Below, piece after piece: positions 51,447 through 57,728 of a stretch of DNA of 64,000 nt. Numbering within the stretch: the first letter of the stretch is position 1; each line of letters begins with the position of its first letter. The notes under the pieces were generated by a model. It made no database searches. It had not been told where the DNA came from and was given only the letters and a program-made list of their open reading frames with translations. The DNA is from JAZDGX01 sp964482205 (GTDB taxonomy: Bacteria; Eisenbacteria; RBG-16-71-46; CAIMUX01; WJJG01), in contig CAYZWI010000009.1 in NCBI GenBank assembly GCA_964482205.1, forward strand, positions 1-64,000, in the 5' to 3' direction. The translations under genes were made by a program, and so were the position numbers.

Positions 51447-52869
51447 GTCGGTGCACATTCTCGTGGTCGACGACGAGGAGTCGATCCGCATCAGCTTGTC
51501 CGAAGCGCTGCGCAACGAAGAGACGCGCGTCTCGGCCGCGGTCGGCGGAGACGAGGCGATGGCGATCCTCGGGCGCGAAGATGTCGATCTCGTGCTCCTC
51601 GACCTGCGCCTGAACCAGACTCAGGAAGACGGCCTCGATGTGCTGCGCCGGATCAAGGAAGAGTATCCGGCGGTGGTCGTGATCATGATGACCGCCTACG
51701 GGCGGTTCGATTCGGCGGTCGCGGCGAGCCAGCTCGGCTGCTACCAGTACATCGCCAAGCCGCTCGATCTGCATCAGCTGCGCCTGCTCATCCAGAACGC
51801 GGTCGAGACCCAGTCATTGAGCCGCGAAGTGCGCCGCCTGCGCGCGCAGCAGCGCAGAGCCTTCGCGGTTCCCGATGTGGTCGGCAACAGCCCGCGCATC
51901 CGGCAGTTGCTGGAGAACATCGCCAAAGTGGCGCGCAGCGCGACGGCGACGGTGCTCGTGCGCGGCGAGACGGGCGCGGGCAAGGAGTGGGTCGCGCAAC
52001 GCATCCACGACTTGAGCCCGCTCGCGGCCGGGCCGTTCATCGACATCAACTGCAGCACGCTGCCCGACCACCTGCTGGAGACGGAGCTGTTCGGCCACGA
52101 GAAAGGCGCCTTCACGGACGCGAAGGTGACCAAGGAAGGGCTCTTCGAGCTAGCCGACGGCGGGACGCTCTTCCTCGACGAAATCGCCGAGATGGACGCG
52201 AAGCTGCAGGCCAAGCTCTTGCGCGTGCTCGAGACCAAGACCTTCCGCCGCGTGGGCGGAACGCGCGACATCCAAGTGAATGTCCGCATCGTCGCGGCCA
52301 CGAACCGCGATCTCTTCGCCGCGGTGGAGGCGGGGCAGTTCCGCGAGGATCTCTACTACCGTTTGACCGTGGTCCCCATCCATGTTCCCCCGCTGCGCGA
52401 ACGGCGCGAAGATATTCCGCTGTTGGCGAAGACCTTTCTCGAGACCTTCCGCCGCGACATCGGGCGCGATGTCACCGGCATCGCCGACGACGCCATGGCG
52501 CTTCTCGTCGAATACTCCTGGCCGGGCAATGTGCGCGAGCTGAAGAACGCCATCGAGCACCTGGTTCTCATGGGGAATGGGCTTCTGATCGACGCCGGGC
52601 AAGTGGCGGGGCAGTTGCGCGCGGGCCGGGGAGGGCCGCGCCGTCCTTCCGCGGCGATCGAGTTGTTCCGCCCGGGACAGGTGCCCGCGCTGGAAGAGGT
52701 CGAGCGGATCGCCATTCTCCATGCGCTCACGGAAAAGGGAGGAAACCGCACCCGGGCTGCGGCCGCCCTCGGGATCTCCCGGCAGACCCTGCGCGCGAAG
52801 ATCGTCAGGTACGGGATCGCGGCCGACGGCGACGAGGTCGGCTCCGAGGAAGTCGAAGCGACTCCCTAG
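51418..52869 (+). CDS. Sigma-54-dependent response regulator (NtrC/FlrC family)
   Basis: 483 residues. Receiver 1-130 with VVDDEE, Asp62 (VLLDLRL) and Lys114. AAA+ domain (about 155-395) with Walker A GETGAGKE, Walker B GGTLFLDEIAEM, and R-finger region FREDLYYRL. The sigma-54 contact loop reads GAFTDA (residues 230-235), where GAFTGA is standard. A Fis-type helix-turn-helix closes it (GNRTRAAAALGISRQTLRAKI). GTG 51418 has GGAGG upstream. Two sigma-54 promoters follow within 3.9 kb, so they are likely targets. Confidence 0.94.
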   Translation: MSEEAKAVDESVHILVVDDEESIRISLSEALRNEETRVSAAVGGDEAMAILGREDVDLVLLDLRLNQTQEDGLDVLRRIKEEYPAVVVIMMTAYGRFDSAVAASQLGCYQYIAKPLDLHQLRLLIQNAVETQSLSREVRRLRAQQRRAFAVPDVVGNSPRIRQLLENIAKVARSATATVLVRGETGAGKEWVAQRIHDLSPLAAGPFIDINCSTLPDHLLETELFGHEKGAFTDAKVTKEGLFELADGGTLFLDEIAEMDAKLQAKLLRVLETKTFRRVGGTRDIQVNVRIVAATNRDLFAAVEAGQFREDLYYRLTVVPIHVPPLRERREDIPLLAKTFLETFRRDIGRDVTGIADDAMALLVEYSWPGNVRELKNAIEHLVLMGNGLLIDAGQVAGQLRAGRGGPRRPSAAIELFRPGQVPALEEVERIAILHALTEKGGNRTRAAAALGISRQTLRAKIVRYGIAADGDEVGSEEVEATP

Positions 52870-53035
52870 CCGGTCATTCCTTTTCCGCCCTTGCTCGATT
52901 TCCTTGCTCCTGCCCTCGTGTTGCGGCCGTAGAAGCCGTTCACGCCCGGCGGTCACCTGCTTCGAGCTGTTTCTCACCTGTGGCCCCATCTCCTTTGCGG
53001 TAAAGCCATAACCGCGCCGTCTCTTCCCGGTGAAC

Positions 53036-53065
53036 GATGGCCCGTCTGCCGCGCGACGGGCCATC
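53036..53065. promoter_or_regulatory. Perfect 11-bp inverted repeat before a sigma-54 promoter
   Basis: GATGGCCCGTC at 53036-53046 is mirrored by GACGGGCCATC at 53055-53065 with an 8-base centre. It ends seven bases before the -24 element of the sigma-54 promoter. No T-tract follows. It could be an operator for a dimeric protein, or a terminator-like hairpin for the kinase/activator operon that ends at 52869. Confidence 0.65.
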
Positions 53066-53071
53066 CCGCCC

Positions 53072-53087
53072 TGGCATGGCCGTTGCA
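53072..53087 (+). promoter_or_regulatory. Sigma-54 promoter (-24/-12) for the CheB-like operon
   Basis: TGGCATGGCCGTTGCA. The GG of the -24 box (53073-53074) and the GC of the -12 box (53085-53086) are 12 bases apart, the fixed spacing for sigma-54. Only one base of the TGGCAC part departs from consensus. The start would be near 53099, 42 bases before the first ATG. Confidence 0.8.
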
Positions 53088-53140
53088 GGCCTGGCGGCCA
53101 GGGATCTTCGGTTCGAGGCCCGGGCCAACAGGAGGCGGCG

Positions 53141-53476
53141 ATGGCCACGCAGACAAGGGTCACGCGGAAAAGCCGGAAAGAGCCTGTGGGAGAAGCAGGC
53201 ATTTGTCCGGCGTCGAGCGCTTCATGCGGGAGCGAGGCGCGTTCTTCGTGCCCGGCCGCTCGGGCGAAAGAGCTCGGCCGTCTGCCGGATCGCGCCCGGC
53301 TCCTGGTCGCCTTGCAGGACCTCGAGGGCCTGAGCGCCGAGGAGATCGCGATCGTCCTCAGCGATCGGACCGCGGACATCGCCCGCGAGCTCGCTGCCGC
53401 CCGGGAAGCGTTGTCCGCGGGCCGCGCGGCGGAGGGAGAACACGAGGACGAAGAACGCAAGGAGGCGAACCGGTGA
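53141..53476 (+). CDS. Small protein with a sigma-70 region-4-like segment
   Basis: 111 residues. The first 55 residues are basic and contain four cysteines but no known domain. Residues 55-95 (RARLLVALQDLEGLSAEEIAIVLSDRTADIARELAAAREAL) resemble region 4 of ECF sigma factors, LREIEGLSYEEIA and a following RARxxL helix, although the recognition helix is altered. No region 2 is present, so it cannot act as a full sigma factor. It is the first gene after the sigma-54 promoter, with AGGAGG five bases before the ATG, and it overlaps the CheB-like gene by GTGA. It may bind RNA polymerase or DNA, or be a helical adaptor. Confidence 0.6.
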   Translation: MATQTRVTRKSRKEPVGEAGICPASSASCGSEARSSCPAARAKELGRLPDRARLLVALQDLEGLSAEEIAIVLSDRTADIARELAAAREALSAGRAAEGEHEDEERKEANR

Positions 53477-54549
53477 ACTGGCCCGCCCCCGTGCACGATC
53501 GGATGAAGATCTTTCTCGCCGACCCCTCCGGTTCCATCACTGAACAAGTGGCCGGCTGGACGCAAGAGCCCGAGCGATGCGCTCTCTCCGTCTTCGAATC
53601 CAGCCACCAGCTTCTTCGCCGGGCGCAGTACGAGCGGCCCGATGTCATCCTCCTCGATCTCACCATGCCGCGCATGGACGGTCTCACGATGCTGCGCGCG
53701 CTCGCGCCCAGCGGGGTTCCCGTCGTGATGCTCGGCGCGCACACCATGGAAGGCGCGCGCGCCGCCATGGACGCGCTTCTGGCCGGCGCCGCCGACTGCC
53801 TGGTGAAGATGCGCACCCGCGACGGCGAGCGGATCGCCGTCACGCAGGAAGAGTTCTTTCGCCGTCTGCGGCGCGCGATTGCGACCCACTCCAGCGACGC
53901 CGGCGAGGAGACGAGCGAACGGGCCGCGTGGAGGCGTCTCGAAGTCGACAGCGAGGGCCGGGTCGCGGCCGGAGCGCTTCTTCCGGACGCGTTCCCCCGC
54001 GACGGCGAGTGGACGGGCCTGGCGCTTTGCCAGCCGCGCTGCGTCGGGCGCATGATCCGCGCCTTCGCGCACGCTCCCGAGCGGCCTGCCGGGCCCATGC
54101 TGACGGCGTTGGGGTTGCCTCCTCGCTTCACGCACGCGCTGGCCGAGACCGCCGGGCGCTACTGGAATCGCGTGGTCCTGGAAGCGCGCGACGGAGAGAC
54201 GCCCCGCCGCGGCCAGTGGCGGGTGATTCCCGGATTGCGCTTGGCCGCGTTCGCAGGGGAGCGGCAGCGCCCGCGCGTCGAACTGCTTACGGGACGCCGC
54301 TGCAGCCCCGGGGAAGCGCTTCGCCGCCAGATTGAACTCGCCTCGGTCACCACTCCGGAGAGCCTGCGCCTCTACCTGTTCGAACAGCCCGATGCGGTCG
54401 TCAACGCCGCCCTCGAACGCATGATGATGAAGGGCGCGACGGTGCTGCTGGCCGGAAACGGGGCCGGGGTCCTCAAATTCGATCCCGAATTGCGCAGCGG
54501 GCGCTCCTCGCATGCGGCCTTCAGCGGCATGGGGCGAAAGATCGCGTGA
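53473..54549 (+). CDS. CheB-like response regulator without catalytic residues
   Basis: 358 residues, the length of CheB. The receiver (about 10-125) is intact: ADPSG, Asp62 in VILLDLTMPRMDG, and Lys112 in GAADCLVKM. The C-terminal part (about 160-355) follows the methylesterase fold, but the three catalytic positions are gone: the GASTGG serine loop reads LCQPRC, the QHMP histidine loop reads LGLPPRF, and the DGA/GMG aspartate region reads GNGAGVLKF. So the output domain cannot hydrolyse glutamyl methyl esters and must bind or signal in another way. GTG start overlapping the sigma-region-4-like gene; both are downstream of the sigma-54 promoter. Confidence 0.8.
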   Translation: MNWPAPVHDRMKIFLADPSGSITEQVAGWTQEPERCALSVFESSHQLLRRAQYERPDVILLDLTMPRMDGLTMLRALAPSGVPVVMLGAHTMEGARAAMDALLAGAADCLVKMRTRDGERIAVTQEEFFRRLRRAIATHSSDAGEETSERAAWRRLEVDSEGRVAAGALLPDAFPRDGEWTGLALCQPRCVGRMIRAFAHAPERPAGPMLTALGLPPRFTHALAETAGRYWNRVVLEARDGETPRRGQWRVIPGLRLAAFAGERQRPRVELLTGRRCSPGEALRRQIELASVTTPESLRLYLFEQPDAVVNAALERMMMKGATVLLAGNGAGVLKFDPELRSGRSSHAAFSGMGRKIA

Positions 54550-54680
54550 GTGCGAATGCACGACGGCAATGACGACGCGTGGCCGCAATCCTGCGCGCCA
54601 TGCTCCTCGCGAAGAGAAACGCGGCCTGCCGGCGGAAGGCGGCCTTCGGGGACGGGGATCGAACCAGGGAGGGAGAGATC

Positions 54681-55001
54681 ATGAAGAGCGATCGCGCGCG
54701 CGCCCGTGACATGCAGGTCCTGGAGAAGCCGGCCGACATGCCGCCACGCGGCATGGACGAAAGGGCGACCGCGCGCCTCGAGCTCGAACGCCGAGCGGCC
54801 GTGCGCCGCATCCGCAACCTGGTGAGGGAAGTCGAGTTCGATCGCCAGAAGCTGCTCGCCGAGCGAAAGGACGATCGGGCGATCGAGCGCCTTCTGGAGC
54901 GGCGCTACCTGGAGTTTCTCTGCGAAGTGCTTCGCGATGAAGGCGAGCCCGCCGCCGACGACGGCGTTCAGGAGAAAGAGCTCATCGCCCGCGCGGCGTG
55001 A
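54681..55001 (+). CDS. Hypothetical helical protein
   Basis: 106 residues, strongly charged and probably coiled coil (TARLELERRAAVRRIRNLV, FDRQKLLAERKDD, AIERLLERRYLEF). GGGAGGGAGAG stands before the ATG at 54681. It follows the CheB-like gene in the same direction, 131 bases later. In flagellar clusters short coiled-coil proteins of this kind are common, but I cannot place it in a family. Confidence 0.55.
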   Translation: MKSDRARARDMQVLEKPADMPPRGMDERATARLELERRAAVRRIRNLVREVEFDRQKLLAERKDDRAIERLLERRYLEFLCEVLRDEGEPAADDGVQEKELIARAA

Positions 55002-55375
55002 TCACCCCGCGCGCGCTCGATCGCAGGCCCCGGGCGCCTTCACGATGCCGGCTTCCCACCGCATCTCCATGGCCCAATTCTGGCCGGGCGCCGTCAGGAG
55101 ATTGGCCGCCCTGGAAGTCGAAGCTATCCGCAAGCGCGCCCCGGGGACGCGGGAGAGTGAAGAAGCGGCGTGAACGGATTCAACCAATCGCTTTCGGAGC
55201 AATGCATTGCAGGTTGGCTTGCCGGGACTTCCAAAATGAATCGGGCGCCGTGGCAGGCTGGCATGTGGCTTGCCGACCGCTTCTCGTGCGCGGGGACACC
55301 CCCCGGCAAGGATCGGGAAGGAAAAGTGGACGACGGCCCAGGACGGGCCGGGGAAACGAGGGGAAAGAGGAAGCC
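55002..55375. other. Intergenic region upstream of the FlhF-like gene
   Basis: 374 bases. It contains a good sigma-54 promoter (separate entry) and a leader of about 90 bases with a CGGCCC/GGGCCG hairpin near 55335-55351, then the AAAGAGGA-type ribosome binding site of the FlhF-like gene. A 42-codon frame at 55045-55173 exists but has no support as a gene. Confidence 0.5.
55259..55274 (+). promoter_or_regulatory. Sigma-54 promoter for flhF(N)-flhG-fliA
   Basis: TGGCATGTGGCTTGCC with GG at 55260-55261 and GC at 55272-55273, exactly 12 bases apart. It matches the other sigma-54 promoter (TGGCAT with -12 TTGC). The start would be near 55286. It is well placed to drive the genes that end with fliA, as in known flagellar hierarchies where sigma-54 controls fliA. 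Confidence 0.75.
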
Positions 55376-55876
55376 ATGCGGATCCAGCGAGTCCGGGCCG
55401 CGACCATCGCCGAGGCCTTGAAGATGGCGCGGAATGAGCTGGGCGACGACGCCGTCATTCTCGAGGCGCGCGTTGCCCGAAGGAGCGCCGGCCGTCGGCG
55501 CGCCGAAATCCTGGCCGCGGTCGACGACCATCCCTGTTCCATCACCACATTCGCTTCCGCATCTCATGCCGCGCACTCTTCACGCGCTCGCCAGGCCCCA
55601 TCGCCCGGCGCCCACGTTTCACCGGCCGCTCGCTTGCACGACGGCGTCGAGACGCCGGCCGGGCTGCGAGCCGACCATTCGGCGGGAGACGGGCCGGGCC
55701 GCGAAGTCGGTCCCCGGCGCGCTTCTCCGCGTCCCCAGCCTCGCCGGCGGACGGTCGCGAAGGAGCCCACGACGAATTCTCTGCACGACGCGGCCTCCGA
55801 TGCGGGCTCGCCATCCAAGGAAGCGATCCATCCCGCAAAGAGCGCGGGCGCGAATGCGGAAGAGGCGGCGCGATGA
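55376..55876 (+). CDS. FlhF N-terminal domain protein lacking the SRP-type GTPase domain
   Basis: 166 residues. Residues 1-37 (MRIQRVRAATIAEALKMA, then RNELGDDAVILEARVARR) are the typical FlhF N-terminal B domain. Normal FlhF continues with an N domain and a GTPase (G) domain of about 300 residues; here the rest is a Pro/Ser/Ala/Arg-rich, disordered tail that ends in the ATGA overlap with flhG. There is no room for a GTPase and no frame in the area codes one, so this is a real domain loss and not a single frameshift. FlhF sets flagellar number and place through its GTPase; a B-domain-only form would at most keep protein contacts. Confidence 0.82.
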   Translation: MRIQRVRAATIAEALKMARNELGDDAVILEARVARRSAGRRRAEILAAVDDHPCSITTFASASHAAHSSRARQAPSPGAHVSPAARLHDGVETPAGLRADHSAGDGPGREVGPRRASPRPQPRRRTVAKEPTTNSLHDAASDAGSPSKEAIHPAKSAGANAEEAAR

Positions 55877-56760
55877 ACCCCTTCCCTTCCGCATTCGAAG
55901 AGGATTCGGGACGCGACCTCCCGAGCGCCGTCGAAATCGTTCGGGATGCGCATGCCGCTCACGATGGGTCGATGCGCTCGATCGCAGTGGTCGGAGCCAA
56001 GGGAGGAGTGGGCAAGACGAGCCTGGTCGTGAGCCTCGCTATCGCGGCCGCCGAGTCGGGCAAACGCGTGCTCCTCTTCGACGGCGATCTCGCGCTGGGA
56101 AAGGTGAGCCTGCTCCTGGGCCTCGCACCGAGGTGGACGCTGTTCGATGTCTTGGCCGGCGAGCGCACCCTCGAAGAGATCCTGATCACCGGGCCTTCCG
56201 GCATGCACATCGTCCCCGCCGCCTTGGGAATCGAGGCGATGGCCGACCTCGACGATTACCGGCAGGAAACGCTGCTCCTCTCGCTGCAGAGACTATCGCG
56301 CGGCTATGACGCGCTCTTCATCGATACGGCGACCGGAATCCAGCGGCAGACGCTGCGCTTCGCGCGCTCGGCGCAGGAAGCGCTCGTTCTCATGACCCCC
56401 GAGATTCCCGCCCTGGCCGACACCTATTCGACCGTGAAGGCCCTGGCCTCGCGCCGCCCCGCCTGCGCGCTCTCCCTGGTCGTGTCCATGAACCGGGGAG
56501 AAGTGGAGGCCGAGCGGGCCGCCCGAAGGCTGCAGCGCCTCTCGCGGCGGTACCTGGGATTCGCGCCGCCCTTGCGCGGGGCGTTCCCCTTGGATTCGGC
56601 CGTCCGGCACGCGCTCGCGCGCCAGCGTCCGTTCGTGCTGCTCGATCCGGAAGCGCCCGCCTCGCGGGCGGCGCGCAGGCTGAGCCGGATGCTCCTCGAG
56701 CCTTCGGCCGGCGAGGCGCTGCAAATGCGCGCGGCAGTGGGCGAACGAGCTCGAGGATAG
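55873..56760 (+). CDS. flhG: FlhG (MinD-like ATPase)
   Basis: 295 residues. A 36-residue N-terminal part is followed by the deviant Walker A AVVGAKGGVGKTSL, switch I GDLALGKVSLLLGL, and Walker B with DALFIDTATGI. The C-terminal part has LMTPEIPALADTYSTVKAL as in FlhG/YlxH. FlhG antagonises FlhF by stimulating its GTPase; with the FlhF GTPase missing here its target is unclear, unless a full FlhF is elsewhere in the genome. The start overlaps the FlhF-like gene; 80 bases separate it from fliA. Confidence 0.9.
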   Translation: MNPFPSAFEEDSGRDLPSAVEIVRDAHAAHDGSMRSIAVVGAKGGVGKTSLVVSLAIAAAESGKRVLLFDGDLALGKVSLLLGLAPRWTLFDVLAGERTLEEILITGPSGMHIVPAALGIEAMADLDDYRQETLLLSLQRLSRGYDALFIDTATGIQRQTLRFARSAQEALVLMTPEIPALADTYSTVKALASRRPACALSLVVSMNRGEVEAERAARRLQRLSRRYLGFAPPLRGAFPLDSAVRHALARQRPFVLLDPEAPASRAARRLSRMLLEPSAGEALQMRAAVGERARG

Positions 56761-56840
56761 AACGCCATCTCGAAATGAAGTGAGCGTGCGGATCGCGCCG
56801 GCGATCCGGCGGAGCGGACCAGGAGACGATTGGAGGGACC

Positions 56841-57623
56841 ATGGGAGAGACCAGCGCGCTTCTCAGGCTTGCCCGGCGTCCGATTCCCAACCAGCTCGCC
56901 GAAGAAGAGCGGGCCAAGGCCGAGGCGCTGCAGAAGTACGCGCCGCTCGTGAAGTACGTCGTCGACAAGATCGCAAGCACACTGCCGAAGAGCATCGACA
57001 AGGAAGACCTGATCCACACCGCGGTCATCGGTCTCTTCGACGCGCTCGACCGGTATGACGAGGCGCGGGGCACGAAGTTCGAGACCTACGCCGTCTGGCG
57101 CATCAAGGGCGCGGTGCTCGACGAACTGCGCTCGCTCGATTGGGCGAGCCGCTCCACCCGCCGCAAGGCGCGCGAGATCGAGAAAGCCTCCCAGCAGCTC
57201 GAGCAGCGGCTCGGGCGGGCCGCGACCGAGCGGGAAGTGGCCGACGCGCTGGAGCTGCCGCTCGGCGAATACAGCCGGCTGGTGGACGAAGTGCGCGGCG
57301 CCACGCTCCTCAGCCTCGATCAAACGCTCCCGGTCGACGACGACCACGATCTCGCCGGCCTGGCCGAGGTGATCGAGGACGCTTCCGCGGTGAATGTCCT
57401 GCATTGCATCGAGGAAGAGGAGTCGCGCGGGCTGCTCCTCGAGGCGATCAACGGGCTGCTCGAGCAGGAGCGGCTGGTGATCGCGCTCTACTACTACGAG
57501 GAAATGACGCTGAAGGAGATCGGCGAGACGCTGGGAATCTCGGAATCGCGCGTCTCGCAGATCCACACCAAGGCGATCGGACGGCTGAAGGGCCGCATGC
57601 AGCCGGTGCTGTTGGCCGCGTAG
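56841..57623 (+). CDS. fliA: RNA polymerase sigma factor FliA/SigD type (sigma-28)
   Basis: 260 residues. Region 2 has LVKYVVDKIASTLPKSID, DLIHTAVIGLFDALDRYD, and FETYAVWRIKGAVLDELRSLDW; region 3 RKAREIEKASQQLEQRLGR; region 4 LEQERLVIALYYYEEMTLKEIGETLGISESRVSQIH. These are typical of FliA, SigD and WhiG. It is the third gene after the second sigma-54 promoter. No flgM-like anti-sigma gene and no flagellin gene is present in the window. ATG 56841 is preceded by GGAGGGACC. Confidence 0.94.
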   Translation: MGETSALLRLARRPIPNQLAEEERAKAEALQKYAPLVKYVVDKIASTLPKSIDKEDLIHTAVIGLFDALDRYDEARGTKFETYAVWRIKGAVLDELRSLDWASRSTRRKAREIEKASQQLEQRLGRAATEREVADALELPLGEYSRLVDEVRGATLLSLDQTLPVDDDHDLAGLAEVIEDASAVNVLHCIEEEESRGLLLEAINGLLEQERLVIALYYYEEMTLKEIGETLGISESRVSQIHTKAIGRLKGRMQPVLLAA

Positions 57624-57628
57624 CGTTG

Positions 57629-57651
57629 CGCGGGCCGGGAAACGGCCCGCG
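57629..57651 (+). terminator. GC-rich hairpin after fliA
   Basis: CGCGGGCCG at 57629-57637 pairs perfectly with CGGCCCGCG at 57643-57651 around a GGAAA loop, six bases after the fliA stop. It lacks a T-tract, so termination is uncertain; it may be a processing or partial termination site before the diguanylate cyclase gene. Confidence 0.5.
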
Positions 57652-57728
57652 TCACCGGGACCGCGAAGGAGCGCGAGGGGGCGCGGGCGCAGGCTGCGCC
57701 GGCGCAAGAACGCAGGGAGAGCGAACCG

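Noticed and set aside
54580..54594. Third sigma-54-like site (TGGC, 12-base spacing, CTGC) upstream of the coiled-coil gene
   Set aside because: Spacing is right but the -12 box and the second half of the -24 box are poor; kept only as a weak possibility.
55045..55173. 42-codon frame upstream of the second sigma-54 promoter
   Set aside because: No ribosome binding site and no family-like features; may be chance.
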